From Vibrio gazogenes (lineage in GTDB: Bacteria > Pseudomonadota > Gammaproteobacteria > Enterobacterales > Vibrionaceae), in NCBI RefSeq assembly GCF_002196515.1, contig NZ_CP018835.1:2790001-2854000 (forward strand): a DNA stretch of 64,000 bases, written 5' to 3'. Below the pieces are notes generated by a model, which was given only the letters and a program-made list of their open reading frames with translations, was not told where the DNA came from and ran no database searches. Each line of letters opens with the position of its first letter. Positions within the stretch are counted from its first letter, which is position 1. Position numbers and translations under genes: made by a program. This document shows, one piece after another, positions 1 to 8,832 of the stretch.

Positions 1-51
1 TCATCGAGATCGATTAATGTTAATTTCATAACATGAATGAGGAAGTACAAA

Positions 52-981
52 ATGAAAACAATTGCAGTTATCGGCTCGAATATGGTCGATCTCATTTCAT
101 ACACAGAACGTATGCCAAAAGAAGGTGAAACATTGGAAGCGCCATCATTCAAAATGGGATGTGGTGGTAAAGGGGCAAACCAAGCTGTTGCAGCCGCAAA
201 GCTGGGCGCGGATGTGGTGATGGTAACAAAAGTGGGTGATGACATGTTTGCCGACAATACCATCAGGAATTTTCAATCTTATGGCATTAACACCCAATAC
301 GTAAGTAAAGAGCCTCAAACATCGAGTGGTGTGGCGCCGATCTTTGTCAGCCCGACATCGCAGAATTCCATTTTAATCATCAAGGGAGCCAATGAATTTC
401 TCAAGCCGGCTGATATTGATAAAGCAGAAAGAACACTGGTCGAATGCAGCCTGATTGTCCTTCAGTTAGAAGTGCCGCTTGAAACGGTTTATGCCGCGAT
501 CGAATTTGGTAACAAACATCACATTCCGGTGCTGCTAAATCCTGCTCCGGCGGTTCCTGAGCTGGACATTGAATATGCCTGTCGCTGTGATTTCTTTGTT
601 CCGAATGAAACAGAGCTCGAAATCTTAGTCAATAAACCTGTTGAAACCGTCGAGCAAATAAAAGAAGCCGCAACGATCCTTCTGAATAAAGGATTGAACA
701 ACATTATTGTGACGATGGGGGAGAAAGGGGCCATTTGGTTAAGTAAAGATGGTAAAGACGTCTTTATCGAACCGACGCAAGTCAATGCAGTGGATACAAG
801 TGGTGCAGGTGATGCGTTTATTGGTTGCTTCTCTCATTACTTCATGCAAACCCGTGATGTACAGCTGTCGCTGGAAAAAGCGTCGTTATTCGCTGCATTC
901 AGTGTGACGGAGAAAGGAACACAGTTCTCTTATCCCAGCATTGAACAGTTTGAAGAATTCGAAACAAAACACACGAAATAA
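52..981 (+). CDS. PfkB-family sugar kinase (ribokinase-like)
   Basis: ATP-dependent sugar kinase of the ribokinase/PfkB family, expected to phosphorylate a pentose or related sugar in the cytoplasm. The N-terminal substrate motif GGKGAN is at residues 38-43 and the catalytic anion-hole motif DTSGAGD at 248-254, with Asp254 as the catalytic base; the length (309 aa) is normal for ribokinase. An in-frame ATG at 37 exists, but the ATG at 52 has an AGGA Shine-Dalgarno about 8 bases upstream and begins MKTIAVIGS, as family members do. It is followed by a FucP-family transporter and an epimerase-like gene on the same strand, so it is probably part of a sugar-use operon that begins left of the window. 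The sugar need not be ribose. Family call is firm; substrate is inference. Confidence 0.9.
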   Translation: MKTIAVIGSNMVDLISYTERMPKEGETLEAPSFKMGCGGKGANQAVAAAKLGADVVMVTKVGDDMFADNTIRNFQSYGINTQYVSKEPQTSSGVAPIFVSPTSQNSILIIKGANEFLKPADIDKAERTLVECSLIVLQLEVPLETVYAAIEFGNKHHIPVLLNPAPAVPELDIEYACRCDFFVPNETELEILVNKPVETVEQIKEAATILLNKGLNNIIVTMGEKGAIWLSKDGKDVFIEPTQVNAVDTSGAGDAFIGCFSHYFMQTRDVQLSLEKASLFAAFSVTEKGTQFSYPSIEQFEEFETKHTK

Positions 982-1062
982 TATCTTGGTCTGAAATAAC
1001 AATTAAAAACAGGCTCATTTTTAAATGGGCCACATAATAACTGTCCTAAAAGGAACCCTACA

Positions 1063-2391
1063 ATGATTAAAGCTAATGCCATCCAAGGATCCGATGGGTA
1101 TTTGGATAAAACACCGATATTTCAATTTATATTATTGTCCTGTCTATTTCCATTATGGGGCTGTGCCGCTTCATTAAACGACATTCTAATTACCCAATTT
1201 AAATCTGTTTTTGAATTGTCGAATTTTGCAAGTGCATTAGTGCAAAGTGCTTTTTATGGCGGATATTTTTTAATTGCCATTCCTGCATCTTTAGTCATTA
1301 AAAAGTCATCCTATAAAGTTGCCATCATGATTGGTTTGTCACTTTATATTTTGGGATGCACTGCATTTTTCCCTGCCTCCCATATGGCGACTTACACGAT
1401 GTTTCTGGCAGCGATTTTCGCCATTGCAGTCGGTTTGTCTTTTCTGGAGACCGCCGCCAATACCTATTCTTCAATGCTGGGGCCGAAATCGCACGCGATA
1501 TTACGTCTGAATATCAGCCAAACCTTCTATCCTGTTGGTGCTATTGCCGGTATCTTGCTTGGTAAGTATCTGATTTTTCAGGATGGTGCGAGTCTGGAAT
1601 CGCAGATGGCAGTGATGTCTGTGGATCAGATTCATGCGTTCCGACTGGAGATGCTTGAGCATACGTTGAAGCCATATAAGTATATTATCTTCATTCTTGT
1701 TGGTGTCTTCACTCTGTTTGCACTGACGCAATACCCGAAATGTAAAGTCGCACGACAAAGTGGTCATAAAGCGCCTTCGATTGGCAAAACGTTAAAGTAT
1801 CTTTCGACCAATAACCGCTTTAAGAAAGGGATCGTTGCTCAGTTCCTGTATGTGGGAATGCAAGTCGCGGTCTGGTCATTTACGATCCGCCTGGCATTAG
1901 AGATGGCCGATATTAACGAACGGGCCGCATCCAACTATATGGTGTATTCGTTTGTGTGTTTCTTCATTGGTAAGTTCGTCGCCAATATTTTAATGACTCG
2001 GTTCTCGGCAGAGAAGGTATTGATCGCTTATTCAATCATTGGTATGGCGTTCCTGGCCTATGTGTCTTTAGGTCATGATTTTAGCGCTGTTTATGTGGCG
2101 GTTGGGGTCAGTATTCTGTTTGGACCTTGTTGGGCGACCATTTATGCCGGCACCCTGGATACGGTCGATAATGAATATACAGAAACGGCTGGTGCCGTTA
2201 TCGTCATGGCTATTGTCGGGGCTGCTGTCGTGCCAGCAATCCAAGGTCTGGTTGCTGATATGGTTGGTATGCAATTATCGTTCTTGGTGAACTTTATTTG
2301 TTTTGGTTATGTTGGTTATTACTTTTTCGGTGAAATGAAAAATAAAAAAGCAAATCCAATACAACCTAAATTAGCCGAACAAACTCATTAA
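1063..2391 (+). CDS. FucP-family MFS sugar:proton symporter
   Basis: Major facilitator symporter of the L-fucose/glucose-galactose (FucP) family, 442 aa with about 12 membrane helices. The N-terminal pattern of this family is visible: a hydrophobic first helix ending FPLWGCAASLNDIL, then QSAFYGGYFLIAIPAS, and the conserved LETAANTY segment in helix 4. It sits between a ribokinase-like kinase and an aldose-epimerase-like gene, so it should import the sugar that these two process. It begins 81 bases after the kinase and is followed by a hairpin before the next gene. Family is clear; the transported sugar is unknown. Confidence 0.88.
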   Translation: MIKANAIQGSDGYLDKTPIFQFILLSCLFPLWGCAASLNDILITQFKSVFELSNFASALVQSAFYGGYFLIAIPASLVIKKSSYKVAIMIGLSLYILGCTAFFPASHMATYTMFLAAIFAIAVGLSFLETAANTYSSMLGPKSHAILRLNISQTFYPVGAIAGILLGKYLIFQDGASLESQMAVMSVDQIHAFRLEMLEHTLKPYKYIIFILVGVFTLFALTQYPKCKVARQSGHKAPSIGKTLKYLSTNNRFKKGIVAQFLYVGMQVAVWSFTIRLALEMADINERAASNYMVYSFVCFFIGKFVANILMTRFSAEKVLIAYSIIGMAFLAYVSLGHDFSAVYVAVGVSILFGPCWATIYAGTLDTVDNEYTETAGAVIVMAIVGAAVVPAIQGLVADMVGMQLSFLVNFICFGYVGYYFFGEMKNKKANPIQPKLAEQTH

Positions 2392-2398
2392 TATAGAG

Positions 2399-2419
2399 AA
2401 GCCACTTTTATAGTGGCTT
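2399..2419 (+). terminator. Intercistronic hairpin between transporter and epimerase genes
   Basis: Perfect 8-bp inverted repeat AAGCCACT/AGTGGCTT with a 5-base loop, followed by TTCCTCTT. It starts 7 bases after the transporter stop codon and ends 8 bases before the Shine-Dalgarno of the next gene. The tail is only moderately U-rich, so it may act as a partial terminator or an mRNA-stability element rather than a full stop. Confidence 0.55.
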
Positions 2420-2440
2420 TCCTCTTCAGGAGATAAAATA

Positions 2441-3460
2441 ATGTACATAATGCCTTTAGGTAAACATTTATTTAATCAACAAGAAGTCACATTCATTCAA
2501 TCCAAACACTTTAAAGTTTCTGGTTTTAAATATAACTCTGGTATTGAAGCACTGAGAATAGAAAATGCCAAAGGTTATTTGGTTATTCTGCCTTTTATGG
2601 GCCAAATGATATGGGATGCTCAATTTCTCGGTGAAAACCTGTGTATGGAGAATATGTTCTCTGAACCAAAGCCAAGTTGTGAAGTTGTCGCCACGTATGG
2701 TTGTTTTGCGTTTCATTCTGGCTTGATCCGGAACGGCTGCCCTAGTCCTGAGGATGACCATCCCCTTCATGGTGAAATGCCATGTGCCAATATGGATAAA
2801 GCATGGTTAGAAATGGATGAACACCACATCACCATCAAGGGAGAATACGAGTATGTGATGGGGTTTGGTGATCATTATCTGGCATCACCATCGGTCTCGA
2901 TTCAGCAAGACGCTTCCGTATTCGAGATAAAAATGAAGGTGCAAAACTTGGCCTCTGTGCCTATGCCGCTTCAATATATGTGTCATATGAACACGGCATA
3001 TTTCCCAGATGCTGAAATGAAGCAGAATATTCCCGACAGTGCGGTAAAACTTCGTGAGTCTATCCCGAATCATGTCACCCCGACGGCACAATGGCTTGAT
3101 TTTAATGAAATGCTCAAAACGCAGGCAAGCCCAATAGAACAACTCTCAACACCAGACATGTATGACCCTGAGATCGTGTACTTCATGGATAATTTATCGT
3201 TGTACACCGACAGGGCTCAGTTTGAAATGGCAATCGGAGGCGGTAAAACATTAATCACGCATTTTGATACCGCCATGCTCAATTTTGCGACGCGTTGGAT
3301 TTTGCATAACGGTGATCAAAAAGTCGCAGCTTATGTCCTGCCGGCGACATGCCGGCCTGAGGGTTACTTGTCTGCTAAAAAGAGCGGCACACTGATTCAT
3401 TTACAACCGCAGGAAGTCAGAGAGTTTGCTGTGACAACCGGGATCGTTCAATCCGATTGA
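2441..3460 (+). CDS. DUF4432 / aldose 1-epimerase-like protein
   Basis: 339-aa cytoplasmic protein resembling the DUF4432 branch of the aldose 1-epimerase (galactose mutarotase) superfamily. Consistent features are the ILPFMGQMIWDAQF segment, the histidine-containing HPLHGEMPCA motif around residues 107-116 and the MCHMNTAYFPDAE segment in the core beta-sandwich. The start at 2441 has AGGAG 8 bases upstream. Next to a sugar kinase and symporter it may interconvert anomers or epimers of the imported sugar. A hairpin with arms 3472-3480 and 3487-3495 lies just after the stop but lacks a T-run. Superfamily fairly sure, reaction unknown. Confidence 0.78.
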   Translation: MYIMPLGKHLFNQQEVTFIQSKHFKVSGFKYNSGIEALRIENAKGYLVILPFMGQMIWDAQFLGENLCMENMFSEPKPSCEVVATYGCFAFHSGLIRNGCPSPEDDHPLHGEMPCANMDKAWLEMDEHHITIKGEYEYVMGFGDHYLASPSVSIQQDASVFEIKMKVQNLASVPMPLQYMCHMNTAYFPDAEMKQNIPDSAVKLRESIPNHVTPTAQWLDFNEMLKTQASPIEQLSTPDMYDPEIVYFMDNLSLYTDRAQFEMAIGGGKTLITHFDTAMLNFATRWILHNGDQKVAAYVLPATCRPEGYLSAKKSGTLIHLQPQEVREFAVTTGIVQSD

Positions 3461-3612
3461 CCGACATCAGGAGGCGCTTTGTTTTTAAAGCGCCTATACA
3501 AGTTGTGTTTGTACGATGGCCAAGCAATACGGCCTGTATGAACACATACTGTATAAGCACTGGCATATGAACAGAATGAAGAGATACGTTGGCAATCTAT
3601 CAATAAATTCAG

Positions 3613-4401
3613 TCAGCGTTGTTTAGACTCACTTTGCGCATAAACGACTAAACGCAGATGACGATTTTCATCGATGGTCAGAGACGTATGTTCAAACGTA
3701 ACGACTTCGCCATCGACTCGGAAATCACGAGTCCCATCGCATGGTGCATGTACATCGTGCTGTTTCCACCAGGTATTAAAATCGGGTGACACTTTCTGTA
3801 ATTCATCCACCAACGCTCGGATGTCGGTTTCTTGGTTAGCGCGCGCATAGTCACGGCGAAAACTCGATAGGATACGTGGCGCTTGAATATCCCAGTCGAT
3901 AAACAGCGTTCGCAGAGCCGGCTCAGTAAATAACATCCACAAAAGGTTACGCCTGACAGGCGGATGTTGCCCGAAATGAAACAAATGATCGGCAGCGCTG
4001 TTATAAATGAGCACATCCCAACGTAGATTTAACACATAAGCAGGGTGTTGCGCCATGTCATTGATGAGCCGGCGTATCAATGCCGGCACTTCACACCATG
4101 TTTTGCCCGGCTCGGTTGGTGGGCGTTCATGAGCCAGCAAGAATAAATGCCTGCGCTCTGAGGCATCTAATTTAAAAACCTTCGCCAGATTATCGAGAAA
4201 TGTCGCTGAAACACCGATATCGCGACCTTGTTCCAGCCATGTATACCAAGTTAATCCGACCCCAGCGAGTGCTGCGACTTCTTCTCTCCGTAAGCCCGGA
4301 GTTCGCCGTCGTCCGCTGCTCGGCAAGCCAACATCACTTGGCAAAAGACGCTCGCGCCGAGCGCGTAAAAAAGTGGCGAGTTCTTCGCGGGTTCGTTTCA
4401 T
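3613..4401 (-). CDS. XRE-family regulator with MmyB-like C-terminal domain
   Basis: Transcription factor with an N-terminal helix-turn-helix (the RRTPGLRREEVAALAGVGLT stretch) and a C-terminal PAS-like MmyB ligand-binding domain, recognisable by VLNLRWDVLIYNSAADHLF and the following RRNLLWMLF segment. Length (262 aa from this ATG) is typical. An ATG three codons upstream (4410) is also possible, and no strong Shine-Dalgarno decides between them. It is divergent from a 14-TM drug exporter with about 115 bases between them, the classic arrangement of a local repressor and its target. The inducer is unknown; binding in the shared intergenic region is inference. Confidence 0.85.
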   Translation of the reverse strand: MKRTREELATFLRARRERLLPSDVGLPSSGRRRTPGLRREEVAALAGVGLTWYTWLEQGRDIGVSATFLDNLAKVFKLDASERRHLFLLAHERPPTEPGKTWCEVPALIRRLINDMAQHPAYVLNLRWDVLIYNSAADHLFHFGQHPPVRRNLLWMLFTEPALRTLFIDWDIQAPRILSSFRRDYARANQETDIRALVDELQKVSPDFNTWWKQHDVHAPCDGTRDFRVDGEVVTFEHTSLTIDENRHLRLVVYAQSESKQR

Positions 4402-4516
4402 GGTGCGCATGATTGGTCTCACTGACAATATCACTATTAGTAATAGCATAAAGTGTTAAATTGTAACTGTCTAACGAAGTTATAGAATGAGTTTTTTATT
4501 GCTTTGGAGACACACT

Positions 4517-5977
4517 ATGAGTGCGAATTCTCACCTTTTGGCTATCAATCAAACACCTTCTGAATCGGCACCATGGCGCGGTTTATATGTATTGTTGCTC
4601 GCAGGTTTTGTCACTATTTTTGACTTATTTGTCGTTAATGTGGCAATTCCCAGTATGCAGAAAGGCTTGAACGCGAGCTTTGCCCAGATTGGACTCATCA
4701 TCGTGGGCTATGAATTAGCCTTTGGTGTGTTGTTGATCTCTGGTGGCCGGTTAGGTGATATGTTCGGACGCCGCCGTTTGTTTATGATTGGTATGGCAGG
4801 GTTCACCCTGACTTCGGTTTGTTGCGGGCTGGCACCGAGTGCCGAGCTGCTTATTGGGGCGCGAGTATTACAAGGGGCTACGGCTGCGTTATTGTTTCCA
4901 CAGGTGTACGCCTCGATTCGGGTTCACTTTCGTGGCGATGATAGTCGTCGTGCGTTTGGTTTATTAGGAATGACTCTCGGCATGGCGGCGATTGCTGCAC
5001 AGGTATTTGGCGGATGGATGGTGCATGGTAATTTCTTTGACTTGGGCTGGCGCACTATTTTTCTGATGAATATTCCTGTCGGACTGTTCGCCGTAATGAT
5101 GGCCCGGTTTATTCCTGAATCTCATGCCGAGCAACGGCCCGATCTGGATTGGTTCGGTGTGGCTTTGGTCAGTCTCGGGTTAGCACTGCTGCTTTTCCCT
5201 CTGCTTGAAGGAGCGGAAAAAGGTTGGCCCGATTGGAGTTTGTGGGCATTAGGTGGTGCGGTATTGATGTTGTTACTGTTCTATCGCCAGCAGGAACACC
5301 GAAGGAAGTTCGGTCAGTTACCGCTGGTGGATATGCAGCTTTTGTCTCAAGGACATTTTGCATTAGGAACACTTCTGATATTACTAGTTTATTCGACATC
5401 CAGCTCTTTTTTCTTGAGCTTTGCTTTGTTGGTACAGACAGGGCTTGGGATTGATCCATGGATAGCGGGCAGTATATTTGCACCGTGCAGTGTGGGTTTC
5501 GTGCTTGCTTCATTCATCGCACCCAAGCTGGTTGCCCGCTTGGGAACTTGTGCAATTGTCGGGGGCGCGCTGGTCTATGCTGTATCGATTGGTTTATTGA
5601 TTTTACAGGTCTACGACGCGGGTGGCGATTTAGTTCCGGTTCGTCTGATTCCTATTTTATCGATTGTCGGATTCGGGCAAGGATTGATTATGACACCGCT
5701 TCTAAATTTGGTGTTGGGGGTTGTTCAGGAGCATCAGGCCGGGATGGCTTCCGGTGTGATTTCTACCGTTCAGCAAATTGGTGCAGCCTTAGGCGTTGCA
5801 GTGATCGGTATGCTGTTCAGTTCCGCCTTATCTGCCACTCATGAACCGATGAATCAGGCGAGTCAGTATGCATCCGCTTTTGTGACAGGAATGCTGTATA
5901 ACTTTGGGGCAGCGCTCATGGTTTGCCTGCTATTGGTGATGTTGGTATCTATCCCTAAATCAGCCCGGTTGTCTTAG
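4517..5977 (+). CDS. DHA2-family MFS multidrug exporter (14 TM)
   Basis: Proton-driven drug exporter of the EmrB/QacA (DHA2) family, 486 aa with 14 predicted membrane helices. The family motif A is visible as GGRLGDMFGRRRLF in loop 2-3, preceded by FVVNVAIPSM in helix 1 and followed by ARVLQGATAALLFP. The ATG at 4517 is preferred over one at 4487 because GGAGA lies just before it and MSANSHL gives a normal N-terminus. Transcribed divergently from the MmyB-like regulator that probably controls it. Substrates cannot be read from sequence. Confidence 0.9.
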   Translation: MSANSHLLAINQTPSESAPWRGLYVLLLAGFVTIFDLFVVNVAIPSMQKGLNASFAQIGLIIVGYELAFGVLLISGGRLGDMFGRRRLFMIGMAGFTLTSVCCGLAPSAELLIGARVLQGATAALLFPQVYASIRVHFRGDDSRRAFGLLGMTLGMAAIAAQVFGGWMVHGNFFDLGWRTIFLMNIPVGLFAVMMARFIPESHAEQRPDLDWFGVALVSLGLALLLFPLLEGAEKGWPDWSLWALGGAVLMLLLFYRQQEHRRKFGQLPLVDMQLLSQGHFALGTLLILLVYSTSSSFFLSFALLVQTGLGIDPWIAGSIFAPCSVGFVLASFIAPKLVARLGTCAIVGGALVYAVSIGLLILQVYDAGGDLVPVRLIPILSIVGFGQGLIMTPLLNLVLGVVQEHQAGMASGVISTVQQIGAALGVAVIGMLFSSALSATHEPMNQASQYASAFVTGMLYNFGAALMVCLLLVMLVSIPKSARLS

Positions 5978-6014
5978 CATTCTCATGTCACAACATGTTG
6001 TGACATGAGAATGC
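5977..6014. repeat. 38-bp perfect palindrome between convergent genes
   Basis: The 19-base arms starting GCATTCTCATG are exact reverse complements with no loop; the palindrome begins on the last base of the exporter stop codon. It lies between convergent genes and could form a very stable hairpin working as a two-way terminator, although neither side has a T-run. Alternatively it is a dyad protein-binding site. Confidence 0.8.
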
Positions 6015-6075
6015 ACGAAAGGAACCATGATGCTGGTGGGGCAGAGAGCAGTGACTGCCCCTATTTCAATTGACA

Positions 6076-6576
6076 TTAGCTGGCGGTGAAGGCTTGCCCT
6101 CGGGCAATATATCCCACCGCGTAAAGGTCATGCGCTTGGTAGGCGCTCAGCTCTGCGTGACGAATCCATGTGACCCTGATAGGTTGCCAAGCGTGGTAAT
6201 TGATGCCTTGGACATCCGCCTGTTGGCTTGCATCATGGGTAATCGATGCAAATTGATGTTGCGCTGTGGGGGGCGTCGGGGGTTCATCAATAAACCAGGT
6301 TTCGACTTTTGGCCGGCCAAATTGCTCACACAGCGCTTTAAATCCCTCACTGTTAAGAAAGGCCATCATCGCATGGTGATCTTGCCAGACATAAAAGGGG
6401 GCATAGCTGTTTACCGGACTGTGGTACAGCGGCGCATCCTGACGCGCATATAAGTAAGCCTTGAAGACTAATCCCGGCCAATCATCTAATAAATAGCCCT
6501 TCTCTGTGATCCGTCGTTCGATGCGTGTCATGTCGTAATCAGCGGGGAGTACAAACTTATATTGCATTGCAATCAT
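6076..6576 (-). CDS. DUF4865 family protein
   Basis: About 166-aa soluble protein matching what I know as DUF4865, a family of unknown function often found beside tautomerase and carboxymuconolactone-decarboxylase-like genes, as here. Conserved-looking segments are MQYKFVLPADYDM near the start, the tryptophan-rich PFYVWQDHHAMMAFL and GRPKVETWF. The ATG at 6576 has AGGA 8 bases upstream; other in-frame ATGs at 6582 and 6567 have poorer spacing. It starts just beyond the stop of the tautomerase gene, so the three genes form one operon downstream of a divergent LysR gene. No reaction is assigned. Confidence 0.75.
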   Translation of the reverse strand: MIAMQYKFVLPADYDMTRIERRITEKGYLLDDWPGLVFKAYLYARQDAPLYHSPVNSYAPFYVWQDHHAMMAFLNSEGFKALCEQFGRPKVETWFIDEPPTPPTAQHQFASITHDASQQADVQGINYHAWQPIRVTWIRHAELSAYQAHDLYAVGYIARGQAFTAS

Positions 6577-6589
6577 TATCATTTTCCTA

Positions 6590-6976
6590 TCAATCGATGG
6601 CTGAAATACCGGAAGCAAAAGACCAATCTTCCGCATGATTAAATTGAATTATGACCATAATGTCTTCTTCATTGAGGGGAAGAGACTGAGTCAAGTGTTG
6701 ATTGAGCGCTTGATATAAAGCTCGCTTTTGCTCACAGCTGCGCGGCTTTCCGGCAAAGATATGGAATAGAATTCCGGATTCACTGCGTTTTTTGTGCAAA
6801 TTGGGGTAGTAGCCATCAAACACGATGTGCTGTGGCGCTTGCACATCAAAGATCTGAAAGCAGTCACGACTGGGGACATCAAAATGGGTTTCTAAGCACT
6901 GTTGTAAAATCGTCGAAATTTCCTGATGGCCTGTTTCAAACAAAGCCGGGGTGAGTGTAATTCGTGTTAAAGGCAT
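6590..6976 (-). CDS. Tautomerase family protein (4-oxalocrotonate tautomerase-like)
   Basis: 128-aa tautomerase-superfamily protein. Translation from the ATG at 6976 begins M-P-L-T-R, placing proline directly after the initiator Met; in this family Met is removed and Pro1 is the catalytic base. A second conserved segment, HIVFDGYYPNL, and the C-terminal ALNQHL...EDIMVIIQF pattern fit the double-length group. Longer in-frame starts would bury the proline and are rejected. It starts 8 bases after the CMD-family stop codon and precedes the DUF4865 gene. Substrate unknown. Confidence 0.85.
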   Translation of the reverse strand: MPLTRITLTPALFETGHQEISTILQQCLETHFDVPSRDCFQIFDVQAPQHIVFDGYYPNLHKKRSESGILFHIFAGKPRSCEQKRALYQALNQHLTQSLPLNEEDIMVIIQFNHAEDWSFASGISAID

Positions 6977-6983
6977 CTGATTG

Positions 6984-7316
6984 TTACTCCGCTGGATGAC
7001 ATTGAGATTGGCTGGCATCGAGACGCTCAAGCGCCGAGGCGGCGACAGGCCAGCCGCCATAAAAAGCTAAGTGAGTGATTGCTGCACTGAGCTCTTCAGG
7101 GGTCAAGCCATTGGTTAACGCGCGCGTCAGGTGACCGGGTAATTGTTCCGTACGGTTGAGGACGACAAGCGCGGTGACTGTGATCAAACTGCGGTCTCTC
7201 TGGCTTAATCTGTCGTCCTGCCAAACTTGCCCGAATAATACTTCTGATGTGAGTTGATGAAACTGAGGCGCGAGCCGGGCGAACATCGCCATCAGTTCTG
7301 TTTCTTGGGAAGTCAT
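6984..7316 (-). CDS. Carboxymuconolactone decarboxylase (CMD) family protein
   Basis: 110-aa member of the AhpD/CMD-like family. Typical features are the FGQVWQDDRLSQRDRSLITVTALVVLN block and the C-terminal HLAFYGGWPVAASAL helix. It lacks the CxxC motif of AhpD peroxidase partners, so a decarboxylase-like or unknown activity is more likely than a disulfide redox role. The start has GAGGA 6 bases upstream. First gene of a three-gene operon (CMD, tautomerase, DUF4865) divergent from a LysR regulator; the operon resembles modules for transforming small organic acids or quinone-like compounds. Confidence 0.85.
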   Translation of the reverse strand: MTSQETELMAMFARLAPQFHQLTSEVLFGQVWQDDRLSQRDRSLITVTALVVLNRTEQLPGHLTRALTNGLTPEELSAAITHLAFYGGWPVAASALERLDASQSQCHPAE

Positions 7317-7365
7317 CGATTTTCCTCGCTTGTTTCAATGGACGGGAAAATCATAAGTTGATTTA

Positions 7366-7382
7366 TTGATACAAAAAATCAA
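7366..7382. promoter_or_regulatory. Candidate LysR-binding site
   Basis: TTGAT-N7-ATCAA inverted repeat in the 108-bp region between the divergent CMD operon and the LysR gene. LysR regulators commonly bind T-N11-A dyads in exactly this position, so this is a reasonable operator guess; binding is not demonstrated by sequence alone. Confidence 0.45.
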
Positions 7383-7424
7383 AACTATTGGTATTAACTG
7401 TTTCGATTTTTGGGATGATTGGTC

Positions 7425-8294
7425 ATGCGCAGTCTTGATTTAGATGCTTTGCGATGTTTTGTTTTAGGGATTGAATTGGGCAGTTTTGCGCTGGCTGCCG
7501 AGCGTCTGAATCGCTCTCCTTCCGCCGCAAGTGCCCAGTTAAAAAAACTAGAGCAACAGTGTCATACGCCGTTAGCCGTGAAAGTTGGCCGGCACCTTGA
7601 ACCGACAGAAGCAGGGGAAGTGGTGCTGGGATATGCCCGGCGAATGTTGCAACTGAATGATGAGTTAATGTACCGACTGGTGGGGGAGCGGCTGGAAGGT
7701 AGAGTCACGTTTGGCTTACAAGAAGATTTCAGTGATGTGCTCTTGCCACAAATGTTAGGTGCATTTGCACGCACTCATCCGCAAATCCAATTGCAGTCCA
7801 TTGTCGGGCGACACCAAGAGCTGCTTGACGGTATCGTATCGGGTGAGTTGGATTTCTCGCTCGGATGGGTGGGCGAAAAAAGTGCGCCTTATAGTGAGCT
7901 TTTAGCCGAGTTACCCATGCATTGGTACGGACCGGCCAGTAAGCACCTCCGAGAGTCAGTGCTGACGACAAAGCCTTTACCGTTAGTGATGCTGGACGGT
8001 TCATGTCTGATCCGCAAACAAGCAACCGAAGCGTTAGATCATCAAGGGATTCCGTGGAAAATTAACTTTGTTGGCAGAAGCTTAAGTAATTTATGGCGTG
8101 CGGTGGAAGCCGGATTAGGGATTACCGTGCGATCCTCTTTTAGCCACCCGGAGAGCATCACCAAACTGAGCGGTTTTCCGCCATTGGGGACGCTAAAATT
8201 GTGTCTGGATCGCAATCAATACCAACTTGAAGCCGTTCAGGCTCAGTTGTATGAAGAACTGAAACAGCAGCTATTGCAGTATCTTGAAGCGTAG
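7425..8294 (+). CDS. LysR-family transcriptional regulator
   Basis: 289-aa LysR-type regulator. Residues about 1-60 form the winged helix-turn-helix (LDLDALRCFVLGIELGSF...SPSAASAQLKKLEQQ) and the remainder is the periplasmic-binding-protein-like effector domain. The ATG at 7425 is taken as start; a TTG two codons upstream is the alternative. It is divergent from the CMD/tautomerase/DUF4865 operon and is its likely activator. Effector unknown. Confidence 0.9.
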   Translation: MRSLDLDALRCFVLGIELGSFALAAERLNRSPSAASAQLKKLEQQCHTPLAVKVGRHLEPTEAGEVVLGYARRMLQLNDELMYRLVGERLEGRVTFGLQEDFSDVLLPQMLGAFARTHPQIQLQSIVGRHQELLDGIVSGELDFSLGWVGEKSAPYSELLAELPMHWYGPASKHLRESVLTTKPLPLVMLDGSCLIRKQATEALDHQGIPWKINFVGRSLSNLWRAVEAGLGITVRSSFSHPESITKLSGFPPLGTLKLCLDRNQYQLEAVQAQLYEELKQQLLQYLEA

Positions 8295-8422
8295 GGGAAG
8301 GTTTGGGATCTGCCCTCACATGCCCGTTGAGTGTTGGGGATGTAATCACCCCCTAAAATAGTGGGTACTCATTAGGTGGGCAAGGTTGTTATCATCTGAC
8401 ATTTAACCATTTCAGACATACT

Positions 8423-8830
8423 ATGAGGGCCAGAGGATTAAATGTACATAAGGATTCTGGTTGGCTAACAATCCTCCGTTCAATTGAGCCGGGATTAGAG
8501 GTTTTACGCAATGGGAAATGGCAACCTATCAATCCTAAATTTGGAAAGTTCATTGTTAATTTTGGTTGTGCTATCGAAATCTTAATGCGGGAATCTAAGA
8601 CTCCGGTCTCTGCAGTGGCACACCGTGTAAAAGAGCAATTCGAGCATAGACGACAAGCTGATAGGTTTTCCTATGCGCTGTTCATTGATAGCAGTTTAGA
8701 TGAAACTGTTTGTCCTGGGCTCTATAAATATATACCAAATAAAGGATTAATTTTTGAGGTGGAATTCAGAACATTTCTAAACGAGATCCTCAAGAATACA
8801 TATGATGCAAATACTCAAGGACTTTATTAA
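8423..8830 (+). pseudogene. C-terminal remnant of an isopenicillin N synthase-like 2-oxoglutarate/Fe(II) oxygenase
   Basis: The 135-aa reading frame matches only the C-terminal half of isopenicillin N synthase-like dioxygenases (normally about 300 aa). Visible are the iron-binding HKD of the HxD motif (residues 9-11, followed by SGWLTIL), NFGCAIEILM, the distal iron ligand in AHRV, and the region with the 2-oxoglutarate-binding arginine (RFSYALF). The N-terminal half is absent: the preceding 128 bases carry no matching reading frame. Its stop lies 2 bases before the MFS exporter start, so the two probably formed a biosynthesis-export unit. Base composition is AT-richer than the flanking genes, suggesting transfer. 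Whether the stub is expressed is unknown. Confidence 0.7.
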
Positions 8831-8832
8831 AT

